A stretch of 64,000 nt of DNA from Monodelphis domestica. Its lineage: Eukaryota > Chordata > Mammalia > Didelphimorphia > Didelphidae. Position 1 is the first letter of the stretch. Each line of letters opens with the position of its first letter. Both the position numbers and the translations under genes were made by a program. The notes under the pieces were generated by a model. The model ran no database searches and was not told the origin of the DNA. It saw only the letters and a list, made by a program, of their open reading frames with translations. This document shows, in pieces, positions 1 through 11,900 of the stretch. Location of the stretch: NCBI RefSeq assembly GCF_027887165.1, contig NC_077232.1, forward strand, positions 1,989,662 to 2,053,661, given 5' to 3'.

Positions 1-1110
1 TATAAACACTTATCATTTTCCTTTATGGTCATATTAATCAATCTGATAGGTATGAGTTAGTACTTCAGAGTTGTTTTAATTTGTATTTCTCTTATCAATA
101 GTGATTCGGAACATTTTTTTCATGTGACCAGAGATAGTTTTAATTTCTTCATCTGTTAACTGCCTACTCATATTTTTTTAATCATTTTTTTCAATTGGGG
201 AATGATTTGTATTCTTATAAATTTGACTTAGTTCTCTATATGTTTGAGAGATGAAGCTTTTGTCAGAGACTTACTATAATTTTTTTAGATTATTTTTGTT
301 TCCCTTCTGATCTTGGTTGCATTGGTTTTATTCATGCAAAATATTTTTAATTTAACATAATCAACATTATCTATATTGCATCTCATAATGTTATCTATGT
401 CTTATTTGGACACAAATTCTTCCCTTATCCATAGATCTGACAGTAAGTATTCCATGCTCTACTAATTTGTTTATGGTCATATCTTTCATTTTTATATCAT
501 ATATTTACTTTGATTTTATCTTGTGTCAGATATTGGCCTCGTTTCTGTCATACTGTTTTCCAGTTTTCCCAGCAGATTTTCTCAAATAGTGTATTATTGG
601 GTTTTTCAAGCACTAGATCCATATGGTCACTGACTACTTTATGTTGGATACCAATGAACTCCATTGATCCACTACTCTACTTTTTAGGCAGTACCAGATT
701 GTTTTGATGATTGCCACTTAAAAATATTGTTTGATGTCTGGTATGGCTAAACCACATTCCTTCAATTTTATTTCATTATATCCCTTGATGTCTTTGGCCT
801 TTTGTTCTTCCAGATTCATTTTTTTATTTTTTTCTAAATTTATGAAATAATATTTCAGTAGTTTAATTGTTATGGCACTGAATGAGTACATTAATTTAGG
901 TAGAATTGGCTTTTTAGAATATTGGTATGGTCAACCCACACGAAATTAATGTCTTCTTTTCCTCCAATTGATTAGATCTGACTTTATTTGTCTGTAAAAT
1001 ATTTTATTCATATAGTTCCTTTTCACTTTTACCAATTTTAGCTTTTTTAGTTTCTTTCTTCAGTGAGTTTTTGAGTATCTTTTATAATTCTATTTGTAAC
1101 CTCCTGTAGT
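1..1110 (-). mobile_element. L1 LINE, ORF2 3' half fragment
   Basis: On the minus strand this reads as marsupial L1 ORF2: the run encoding fused ILVPF-type residues, KDIKGYNEIKLKECG-like and SGNHQNNLVLPKK-like segments, then the conserved nucleotide block around CAAAACCAATGCAACCAAGA and CAATTGAAAAAAATG. It is interrupted by stops in all frames and its 3' end lies outside the window. Confidence 0.75.
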
Positions 1111-1123
1111 TACATATTAATAT

Positions 1124-1560
1124 TGTCGTGGGTGGATACCTGAGAAGGAGATTGGAAACTGAGGGAAAATGGATAGAGGAGAGAAAGAGAGAGACAAAGG
1201 AATAAAGACTCAGAGACAAGTAGTTAAAAAATATGGGCTCCATTGTCTGTGCCCCTCTGATGGAATTGAGAGTGGGCTCTACACAGGTCCTCAAACTTTT
1301 ATTGGAGAGTTTAGGAATGTGGAGTGGGAGGTGGCTAATGAACAGGTGGCATGGCATAGATTTAACACTGGCCCAATTGACAATCATGTAATCAAAGAGG
1401 AAGAGGTTAATCAAACATGTGACTTGGTAAGGAATGTGGTCTTAGCAAGGTGGGAGCCAGGAAAAATATTATCCTGCTCAGGAATTCTTTTGTCCTTTGG
1501 ATAGAAGATTTGGAAATACAATAATCAATAAGTTACATGACCATGAGTCTGGTATATGAA
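1124..1560 (-). mobile_element. LTR-like fossil
   Basis: The segment begins TGTCGTGGG on the plus strand. On the minus strand it carries CCAATAAAAG, a typical LTR polyadenylation signal, about 150 bp from that edge. No coding internal region or target duplication was seen. It sits inside or beside L1 fragments. Assignment to an ERV LTR is tentative. Confidence 0.35.
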
Positions 1561-1619
1561 CACATAAGATACAATATCAATACATCAATAATACTTTCAA
1601 GAGGCTAATATACCTGGCA

Positions 1620-2290
1620 AGATACACTATTGACTTTAATTTCTGTTTTATTTTGGTTTCTTCCAGATTACATGATGATACAATTTTTAATAATTTCCTT
1701 CTGACATTTCATAATCCATACCTTCTTCTCTCCTATTCCTCCCCTCCCTAAGATTATAGGTAATATGATATAGGTTATATAGGTGTTAACATATAATACA
1801 TATTTCTATGTTCACCATATTATCAAAGAAGACACATATTGCTTGCATTAGAGCAAAATTCATGCAGGAAAAAAGTAAAAAATGGTGTGCTTTGATCTAC
1901 ATTCAGACTATTAGTTCTTCCTATGGTAGAAGATAGTCTTTTTGTCTTGACTCCCTTGGAGTTGTCCTGGATCCTTGCATTGCTGATAACTATTAAGTTA
2001 TTCACAGCTGATGATTGTACTTGATATCGGTTACTGTGTACAATGTTTTCCTTGTTCTGCTCATTTCACTTTGCCTCACATCATGTAAATAAAGATTTCC
2101 AGGTTTATTGTGATCATCTTGTTCATTATTTCTCATTTCCCCCTCTAATTTCTCTGCTACTCTTATTATTTGATGTTTTACTTCTTTTCAAGCTCTTCCA
2201 GGAGTTCTTTTTGAGCCTTACATCTTTTCACATTTTTTGTTGAGCTTTCATTTGCTTCCATTCTGGTATTATTTTCCTCATCTGTATGTA
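1620..2290 (-). mobile_element. Old L1 3' UTR fragment
   Basis: On the minus strand it reads as the 3' end of older marsupial L1s: an AGTGAAATGAGCAGAACAAG block, then a GTACACAGTAACCGATAT block, then a variable 3'UTR. The ORF2 sequence of this copy is missing. Confidence 0.6.
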
Positions 2291-3690
2291 TTTATCTTCC
2301 CTGTCACTAAAGTAGTGAGGTTATCATTGAAGGAGAAAGAGACAGAGATAGAGATCAGATGAGGGGAGAGACAGAGACAGTCACAGATCCCTTAGTAGAA
2401 AACTCTTCCTTTGTGGAAGAATATTCCACTACTTCAGTCCCGAGGAATAAGGATCAGCTCTTATCTCCATACACTGCTACCACCTACTGTTACAGTGGAG
2501 TTTTAACAAAAGAATAAGCATAGACACATCTCTGAACTAAATACCATTTATTAGAAGGGATATACCACTGGTCAATAAATGGGCCAGTGGCCTTCCTCTA
2601 TTCATGTCAAAGGGTGAGTGAATGACCTGACTTTGTGTATTCTGTTTTGCGTCCTATTTTTGATCAGAACATTGCAACCTGTCAATATTGATTCTTGAAC
2701 TAACTCTTGAATTGATTATTAATCCTTCAAGGAAAAGCTCTCAAAACAGGATTGGGAGATGGTATTTGTATTTAGTCAATAAGAATTTTGAGGGAATAGT
2801 GCACATTCCATTTGGTATTTATTTTATTGAAGTAATACTGTGTGGATCTCAAATTCTTCCCTAATATTGGTGTTTTGCAATTCTTTGGGAAGTTGAGGAA
2901 AATATATTTCCTAAATAGTGAAAATCACTTTGTGCTTTTCTTGTCTCCAAGGACTGAGGGACACAGTGCTGTGTAATTATCTGGTACCTTAGCCAGTTGA
3001 GTTTTTAAGGGAATTAAAATTATAGAGCAATTTTAATTTCAAAATTATAGATCAAAACTAAGCAAATTTTATTCCCCCCACTTTTTTCAGAATGGGAAGT
3101 GTGGTCTCAAGTGACATCTACTGACAAAAGTAAGAATAATAAAATACTTTATGTACTGGGTTTTGAAAGGTTATGACTTCAACTTGTCACCCGCTCTCAT
3201 AAAACATTCCTAGAAATTATTTTGTTCTCTCCTTCTAATTGGGATTTAACTTGGTGAAGGTTTATGTGAGAAACAATTAAAAATAGACCGGTCACTGCCG
3301 CTACCTATCCCATTAATGTGTGTATATTGGTCTCTGTCTTTTTATATAGTCATTTTATCTTGTCTTCTGATTTCTTTAAGGATTTTGTTTTCAGAGAAAA
3401 CTATTCCTAGGAAAGCAAACAAAAGGAAATATCTTAATGCATTGATCTGATTGTTATGTGTCCCTGAGTCTAATTAGAGTAGCTTGGCAAGAATATAATC
3501 ACATTTAAAGAAAAGTTTGTGTGAATTGGGGACCAACTTAAAGGAATATACATTTTATTAAAAGATCTAGTTGGATATTTGGGTGTTTCAAATAGAAATT
3601 AATTTAGAAATAACTTAAAATATATAAATAAAATGATAATAAATAATTTAATGCTAATTAATTCTTAAATGTTTGTAAAATGAGTGAGCC
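2291..3690. other. AT-rich stretch, mostly unassigned
   Basis: No gene. 2320-2640 has LTR-like features (GAGACAGAGA-rich, and AATAAATGG on the minus strand) but no defined ends. 2640-3690 shows nothing I can name. Confidence 0.3.
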
Positions 3691-4510
3691 CTGCAGAATG
3701 GAGTTCTTGACTGCTGCTCCAAGACAGAGTGTTAAGAAAATACTTGCAACCTCTGTAGAAACTGAAAAAACAAGAGTGTTGAAAGTGAAAGCCTTTTGGG
3801 GGACCTTGCAATATAGAAATTAAAAGAATGAATAGATCAAAGACCTATAGAAGTAGGCCACTAAAAATAAAAATCATAAAAAATGATTAAGCAAAAAGAG
3901 AAAGAATCCAACCACAGATAGCTTCCTTGGGAATAAAAAAGATCCAAGTTCAGGGGGAAGCTGGGTGGCTCAGTGGATTGAGAGTCAGGCCAAGATATGG
4001 GAGGTTCTGGGTTCAAATTTGGCCTCAAACACTTCCTAACTGTGTGACTTGACAAGTCACTTGACCCCCATTGCCTAGCCCTTACCACTCTTCTGCCTTG
4101 GAACCAATACATAGGATTGATTCCAAGACGGAAGGTAAGGGTTTTAAAAAAAGATCCGAGTTCAAATTCAGAAGAGAGTGAAATTGAGTTATCCACTTTT
4201 AAAACTTAAAAGGAAAGCATAAAATGGATACAAGCCCCCAAAGAGTATTTGAAAGAGCTTAAAAAAAGACTTTAAAAACAAAATGACAAATATTCAAGTA
4301 AAATTAGAAAAAATTAAAAGTAATTCAAGAAAATATAGAAAATTATGGACGATCAACCAACTGGGAAAAGACATTTTTTTAAAAATTGCCAAAGAAAATA
4401 ATTCATTAAAAATTAGAATTGGGCAAAAAAAGCTAATAACTTCTTAAACAAGAAACAGAAAAATTAATTTTAAAAAATGGAAGAAAACAGGCAACATCTT
4501 ATTACCAAAG
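3690..4510 (+). mobile_element. L1/half-L1 5' and ORF1 fragment carrying a SINE
   Basis: A-rich ORF1-type coiled-coil coding sequence (AAAATTAGAATTGGGCAAA and neighbours, also found at 33620, 38270 and 38570). All frames are broken. The SINE at 3953-4145 is inserted in it. Confidence 0.55.
3953..4145 (+). repeat. tRNA-derived marsupial SINE (MAR1/SINE-1 type)
   Basis: Begins GGGGGAAGCTGGGTGGCTCA, with an A-box-like TGGCTCAGTGG and B-box-like GGTTCAAATTT, then the typical TGTGTGACTT...CAAGTCACTTGACC and CCAATACATAGG...GACGGAAGGTAAGG 3' part. It is flanked by a target-site duplication of about 17 bp (AAAAGATCCAAGTTCA at 3937-3952; AAAAGATCCGAGTTCA at 4148-4163; one mismatch), so this is a complete insertion. 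Confidence 0.88.
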
Positions 4511-5122
4511 CCACCATTAGGGGTAAAATTAGGGGTTGTTGACTGAATATATTATTTTAGTGGTCACCAGGGATTAAAATTCAATCCCAATGAAATACTC
4601 AATTCAGTTTGAGATTTTTATGGTGGTTTAGTTACAATAGAGGGAAGAAATTAAGAAGAAGAGAGATAGGAAAGGGAATTGGACTGCTCTGGCAAGCCAG
4701 TTAGGAGTTGGAAGTCAAGGAAAGGACAAAAGGAGGGATCAGTCACCTCACTGACAAGCAGCAGATGCCAAAACCCGCCAAGATGCCAAAAATGCTGCCA
4801 CAAGCTCCCAATGTGGGAAAAAACCAATGTCTCCACGAGAGAGAGCAACATCCCCAAGAGAGAGGCCAAAGAGAGGACGTGACACAAAATATATAGAAAG
4901 TTCTTTACATCACTTCCTGCATCTCACATGTACCAATGGTAACTTAAGCTTGACTTAGGACAGCCAATGGGATCTGTTAGTTGTTTTCTGATTTGCCACT
5001 TGCTGGCACATGTTGGTCATAGACCATCCTCCTCAACACTTAATCCTTAAGTGGGGGTGTATACATTCCTGGTTTCTAGAATTCTAAAGACTAAGCAGGG
5101 TGGAGTAAATCTAAAATTCAAC
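4510..5122 (-). mobile_element. Solo LTR-like fossil, family also at 18359
   Basis: Matches 18359-18936 almost throughout: TGGTCACCAGGGATT near one end, then AATCCCAATGAAATACTCAA, TTAGGACAGCC and AATTCTAAAGACTAAGCAGG near the other. The minus orientation is inferred from the polypurine tract beside the 18359 copy. No internal region is adjacent. Old and moderately diverged. Confidence 0.6.
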
Positions 5123-5204
5123 TGAACTAAAAAACAGACTGAGATGATAAAATATAAGAATTCCTGGACTACTTGAAAGTTATGGTTAAAAAGTCAATTT
5201 AACA

Positions 5205-8200
5205 GAGAGGTCCAAGATGGAAGCTTAGTAGCAGCAAAAGCTAAAACCATTCTGACTATTCTTCCAAATCAATCTTTAAAAAGCACTTCAAAATGACAGG
5301 AATAAAAATCCCCAAACAAGATGTAGTAAGAGGTCTCTCTTGCTGAATATAACTTGAAATCGGAAAGTATAATCATTTAATAAAAGATATCCAAGCATTC
5401 CTGAATAAAAGACCAAGCTTAAACAGAAAATTTGATGTTCAAATACAACATTCAAGAGAAACATAAAGGTAAATAAGAAAGAGAAAAAATTTAAGGACTT
5501 CAATAAGGCCCAATTGTTTATGTTCCTATATGGTAAGATGATATCTGTAACTCTTAAAAAATTATCATTATCATAGTAGTTAGAAGAACTGTACATAGAG
5601 AGAGGGTGTCATAGTAAGCTGTTTAGGATGATATGTTAAAAAAAGCTAGGGGTGAAAAAGGATTGTACTAGGAGAAATGGGAAGAGAGTAGTAAAACTGG
5701 GGTAAATTATATGACATAAAATGTAGGGGATATACTATTACAATGGTAGGAAGAATGAGGGTGGTTATGGATAATACCTAAACCTTATTTTTATTGGAAT
5801 TGGCTCAGAGAGTGTTGAACAACCAGATTCACTGGGGTATAGAATCTATATTATCCTATAGAGAACTAGAAGAGGAACAGAAAGGGTATGGTGTGGAGGG
5901 GAGTAATATAAGGGAGGGAAAAGAAGGGAGTTGTCAAAAGCCAAACACTGGTATAGAGGGAAAGAGTAAAAGGAGAAAGGGCAGGATTAAAAGAGGAACT
6001 CAAGATGAAGTGGAGTACAGATGATAATCTTAACTTTGACTGTAAATGGGATGAATTCAACCATAAAATAGAAATGGATAGCAAAGTGGATTAAAAACCA
6101 GAATCCTACCATATGTTGTTTATAATAAACACATATGAAGCAGATTGATACACACAGAGTAAATGTAACAGATTGGAGCAGAATCTATTAGTCTTCAACT
6201 GAGAAAAAAAAGACAGGAGTAGCAATCATGATCTCAGACAAAGTTAAAGCAAAAAATAAATCTGATTAAAAGAGGTAAGGAATTTAATTACACCTTGATA
6301 AAAGGTAGTATAGACAATGAAGACATATCAATATTAGCATATATGCACCAAATGGTACAGCATTCAGATTTTTAAAGGAGAAATTAAAGGAGTTTAAGAA
6401 GGAAATAGATAGAAAAATATAGTAGTGAGGGGCATCAGCCTTCCCATATCAGGGCTAGATAAGTCTAACCAAAAAATAAATAAGAACTAAGTAAGGGAAG
6501 TAAATGAAATTTTAGAAAAGTTAGATTTAATGGATATCTGGAAAAAATTGAATAGGAATAAAAAGAAATATACCTTCATTTCAGCAGCACATTGTACATA
6601 TACAAAGATTTACCATATGCAAGGGAATAAAAAAAAACATCACAACCAAATGCAGAAAAGCAGAAATAACATATGCAATTTTTTCAGATCATAATGTAAT
6701 AAAAACTATAATCAATAATGGTTCATGGAGAGGAAAATTAAAAAGCAATTGGAAACTAAATAATCTAATTCCTCAAAACTAGTGGTCAAAGAATAAATCA
6801 TAGAAACAATTACTGATTTTATTGAAGAGAATGATGATGAGGAGACAAAAATATCAAAATTTATGAGATACAGTCAAAGCAGTACTTGGGGGGGATTTAT
6901 ATTCTAGAGTGCTTTTATCAATAAAATAGAGAAAAATCAGACCAATGAATTGTGCATGTAACTGAAAACCTAGAGAAAGAGAAAAGTAAAAATCCCCAGT
7001 AAAGACTAAATTGGAAATCCTAAAAATCAAAGGAGGAATTAATAAAATTAAAAGTAAAAGATCCATTGAACTAATAAATAAGAGTAGAAGCTGGTTTTCT
7101 GAAAAAAAAATGAAGTATTGGTTAATTTGATTTTAAAAAGAAAGAAAATCAAATGAACAGTATCATGAATGAAAAGGATGATTTCACCACTAATGAAGGG
7201 GTAATTAAAACAATTATCAGAAACTACTCCTGATTATATAAAACAAATCTGATAATCTAGGTGAAATGGATGAATATTTACAAAAATGCAAGTTGCTTAG
7301 ATGAACAAAAGAGGAAATAGAATACTTAAATAACAAAAAGTTGAACAAGCCATCAATGAACTCCCTAAGAAAAAAATCCCCAGGGCCAGATGGATTCACA
7401 AGTGAATTCTATCAAGCATTTAAAGAACAGTTAATCCCAATACTTTATAAACAATTTGGAAAAATAAGCAAAGAAATCCTACCAAATTCTTTTTATGACA
7501 CAAATATGGTGCTGATAACTAAGTCAGGAAAACCAAAAACAGAGAATGAAAACTACAGGCCAATCTCCTCAATGAACAGTGACAAAAAATCTTAAATAAA
7601 ATTCTTGGAAAGAGACTACAACAGTTTGTAACAAGGATTATTAACTCTGAGCAGGTGGAATTTATATCATGAATTCCAAACTGGTTTAATATTAGGAAAA
7701 CTATCAGCATAATTGACCATATCAATAACCAAACTAACAGAAATCACATATTATCTCAATTGATGCAGGAAAAGCCTTTGATAAAATACAACACCCATTC
7801 CTAGTAAAAATACTATAAAGCATAGGAATAAAATGGTCTTTCCTTAAAAAATGAGTATTTATTTAAAACCATCAGTGAGTATCATCTGTAAAGGGGATAA
7901 ATTAGAAGCCTTCCCAATAAGATAAGGAATGAAGCAGGGCTCCCCATTAACACCATTGTTGTTTACCTAGAAATGCTAGCTTTAGCAACAGGAGTAGAAA
8001 AAGAAATTGAAGGAATTCAAGTAGGCAATGAGGATACTAAACTACCACTCTTTGCAGATGATATAATGGTATACTTAAAGGATCTTAGAAAATCAACAAA
8101 AAAGCTAGTGGGATTAGTTAACAACTTTAGCAAAGTTGCAGGGTACAAAATAAACCCAAACAAATCAACAGTCTTTCTATATATTTCCAACAAAGCTCAA

Positions 8201-8387
8201 AAGAAAAAGTTAGAAAGAGCAATTCCATTTAAAATTACTCTAGACAATATAAAATATGTGGGAGTCTATTTGCCAAGACAAGAATTACACGGACACAATT
8301 ATAATACCCTTTTCACACAAATAAAGCTAGATCTAAATAATTGGGAAAATATTAATTGTTCCTAGGTAGGACAAATTAATAAAATAA
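5205..8387 (+). mobile_element. L1 LINE, part 1 (5' end to RT domain)
   Basis: Starts with GGTCCAAGATGGAAGCTTAGTAGC-like L1 5'UTR sequence. Most of ORF1 is missing, and the inter-ORF region and ORF2 follow. Endonuclease-type residues occur at 6020-6230. The RT region includes [17 protein letters not shown] at about 7365-7415 and the catalytic block LFADDIMVYL at about 8048-8077 inside a 130-codon open stretch (7973-8365). Stops and frameshifts are frequent, so it is dead. It continues at 15762 after the ERV and again after the hAT and RTE insertions. Confidence 0.85.
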
Positions 8388-8925
8388 TGTCGGGGACCAG
8401 CCCCTTACGACCCCTGAGAGGGAAAGGGGGAGAGAGAGAAGGAAAGGGGGAGAGAGAAAGATTAAAGATGGAGCTTGGCCAGAGGCCAAGCTCCTGCAAG
8501 GACAGCCATCAGGTAGCCTGAAAGAGAGGGAGCGCAGAGCGCAGAGAGCAGAGAGCAGAGAGCAGAGGGCAGAGAGCAGAGAGCAGAGAGCAGAGAGCAG
8601 AGAGCAGAGAGCAGAGAGCAGAGAGCAGAGAGCAGAGGGCAGAGAGCAGAGAGCAGAGGGCAGAGAGAGAGAAGGCGGAGCCTGCTGGGCTAGATATAGT
8701 TTTTGATATGCAAATATACACAGTACATAGGGATGACCCTCATTGGTCAATGACAAGGCGCAGGTGTGGTTTCTCTTAACCAGGTGAGAACAAAGAAACC
8801 TGTTTTCCCGCCTAACCTGGGAGAAGCTGGGGTCAAGGGTCAGAGGCCTTCCCAGCCATGAGCACTACTGAGCATGCCCAAGACTGACCGTTCCCCTTGC
8901 CCCTAGTTAGGAGTGGGCTGCTACA
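8388..8925 (-). repeat. 3' LTR of the class II ERV (538 bp)
   Basis: Nearly identical to 15329-15761 outside a 7-bp tandem repeat. TG...CA termini. 538 bp against 433 bp for its partner. Confidence 0.88.
8540..8668. repeat. 7-bp tandem repeat (AGAGCAG)n inside the LTR
   Basis: About 18 units of AGAGCAG/AGGGCAG; the other LTR has only about three at 15477-15505. The LTR length difference, 105 bp, equals exactly 15 units. Confidence 0.9.
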
Positions 8926-8941
8926 TCTCCCCCTTTTTGTT
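8926..8941 (-). promoter_or_regulatory. Polypurine tract of the class II ERV
   Basis: AACAAAAAGGGGGAGA on the minus strand, directly before the 3' LTR. It fixes the orientation of the element. Confidence 0.8.
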
Positions 8942-11900
8942 TTACACACAAATGAATAGTGTAATATCAAAATGTAGCAACATTACAGTGTTAACAAATA
9001 CAAACACTCTGGTGCATAATCATATTCTGATACAGAGATGAAAAACCTATCCTGATTGTATAACTTAGATACCCCAATCAAGAATGAACATCAGCATAAA
9101 CTGATTCAGTGATCAATCTTAAAAATTCCCAAACTGATCTTTCTATCTGCCTGTCTGCATTTCAAGATCAATGCAACAGTCTTAGTAGATATAAAAATGT
9201 TAAGAAAATAATTTCCACGCTACTGATCCTGGTCTAATGAGGTAGAACTCCATGGTTCACATGACAGGTGCAATAACCAAACATGCCACCATTCACAGTC
9301 TGGACTATCAGAAGTTGTCAGCCTTTTCAACAGTTAGCAAAATACTATCCCTGGAGATGAAGGATGAGTCCTTCCTTTCTCTCGTCCTGATACTGCATCT
9401 TGGGGATCTTTCTGTGCTCACTGCCAGATGCCTGCCACATAGGAAACTGGTTGGTAGCTCGATGCCAGGACGTCCAGCGACTGAGGGTGTCAGTACGCCA
9501 TGTCTCTGCATTTCCCAACCTCAAACATCCATTTCACATGGAAAATGTAATCGTGGCTGAGGCTGTCTGGTCCATAATGAAAGATTCATTATGATTCCCC
9601 TTACATGCAATCAGACATCACTCTCCAGTATGGTCATCTGAAAATTAACAATTGCTGTCATGTTCTCATGTTCACCGACTGTTAGGTGACTGTAATTCTA
9701 GAAATCTTTGCACCTTCATAATTCTGGATCAGAGCATTAACAGTACTTTCCTTGTACTTAAAAATTCTGGCCTTAATAGTGTAAAAGAAAAAATCAAGGT
9801 TGATCAATCAAGAGTGACTTTAAAAGTTTCCTCTAAAAATATAAATACTGATCTCTATAAGATTCCTCTCCCTTTTCTTTTTGTTTGTGTGTTGGGAGAG
9901 ATCCCTTCAAAGAAAAACATCCTCTCTTAACAATTCTGGAGGATCATGTTATCACATGTCAAATGATCTCAGAAAATTGATCCTGGGAACCTGATCCCAA
10001 AATTAATACAAGATTCTCTTGGCTCACTGTCTATGTGGTATCTTTGAAACTGAGCCAATGTAAAAAAATATCAGAACTTATATTCCCAATGATTTCTAAT
10101 TCCTGATCTAAATAGATCAAAATTCGCCTTGTATATGAACATAATTTTGCACCATTACAGGCTGTGCAAAAACATCAATACATCAATCACAGTGCAATTT
10201 TTAACAAATACCAATATTCCCATCCATTTTACATTTTCAATTGTAGCTTAAATAACCATGATGGTGATAATGAAGTAATATTTCAAGTTCTGACTGCATA
10301 TTCCTAATGTCTTCCTTATTTTAAATCTCTGCTTGTATAAATAAACCCATCAATATGATAACCAAGCCTATACCATTACCAATATTTGAAAAATTCATTC
10401 CACCAAACCAATGTTTGGGTAAATAGAAGCTTAAGTTGTTTCCCATGTAGAAACAATTTCTACAGTTTCTTGTACCTACAGCATTTGACATAGCTTTTTC
10501 ATTCCTAATCGTCAGTGAATAATATTCAATGTGCTTTTTCTGCACGCTTATCTGTGCCTGTTGTGTCATGTTTTTAATCCATACTCCAAAACAGTAAAAC
10601 TTAGATTATACTTTATCCTTGCTCCATGTTTTTGTGCAATAATAATTTTTTCCACCTAGGAGAGACAATGACTGCACGTCCACAGAAATTGTCAAACCTA
10701 GAGCCCTCAGTTTTTCATGAGGTCTTACTTCCATATACCAGAACGTCTTCCAGTATATGAAAGGGAAGCCAATAGATCCCGAATCCAGCGGCCGTCTGAA
10801 TTCTAGGACTGTTGGAGGAGAGCAAGACATTTTTCCTATTAAGATATTACCCACAAAGACAGGGTATCAGGAGTAATGGTTAGCAATGGTATTAACACTC
10901 AACTACTGCTATGGTAGTCAGCCCTTAATGTAATGTCAGGAACATAATCTTTGCCTGGATGTCAATGATCTCTTACAATAACTCAGGTTCCTGATTAAAG
11001 ATTTCCTAGTGTCTTTTTCCTGATCTCTCATTCTTTCTTGAGAGTAACATCAGTGTCATCTGTCCATTAAACCTGTCTGTGCAGCATTTTCTGCTTAGCA
11101 CCTCATTTTTGATGTCAGAGGTATCAGATCTATCCTATGGATGAGAGTTTTCTATCTCCTACTCTTTGGAGAGTCATACCAAGGTCTATACCCTTGTTGA
11201 TAACAGCATGTCTTACAATACAAGTGGTGGATTCACAATGCATACAATTCATAATGCATACAAAATTCCCTTTGACAGTATCATATACAAAATACAAGGT
11301 ATACTTTAGTAGCTAGACAATTTGTAGCTATTTCATCTCAATCCCATCGCAAAGTCTTTGGAATGTGGGATGTATCTGGTGTCTTGTACAGACACAAGTG
11401 TGATTTAGTCCTTCTGAATTAGCATACTTGATGTTGCTCTGGGTACCCCATCTCAATGGATGTCAGCATGACAAGTGTCCGTCAGTGGCCTAATAGCCAA
11501 TGTCTCTAATAGTGTAATGTCATTGTTCTAGAGTGATATTAGTCACCAAAGAAGTGTCCTTCCAGCGAGTCTGGATTGTGGCTGGCATGTAGGTAGCTGA
11601 TGCCATCACCTTCCGTCTGCTTTTCTTCCTGGTCTGTATCAGCTGGCATGAAGCATGACGTGGGAGACCAGATGTTTTCATTATCTGTGAACATATAAAC
11701 AAGACCTCGACCCAACATTATCATCCCCTTGGGTCCCTTACAGTCTTAATATCTTGATGATTTTTAACCCACTTCAGGCATCTCACCGAATGTGATCTTT
11801 ATCATTACATTCAATATTGATTATTACAAAGCTTTAACTTATATTCTTTCTGGGGTGTAGAAGAGATAGATGATTAGTGATATCATATCCACCTCTTTCC

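Noticed and set aside
1169-1504. 111-codon open frame as a gene
   Set aside because: It lies within an LTR-like segment, has an overlapping frame of similar length on the other strand and no known domain.
8540-8668. 7-bp repeat tract as a CRISPR array
   Set aside because: Units are directly adjacent with no spacers, in a vertebrate LTR.
8376-8756. Open frames of 126 and 70 codons rich in Leu-Ser-Ala-Leu-Cys
   Set aside because: They translate the 7-bp LTR repeat; 7 bp cycles through all frames and gives low-complexity peptides, not a gene.
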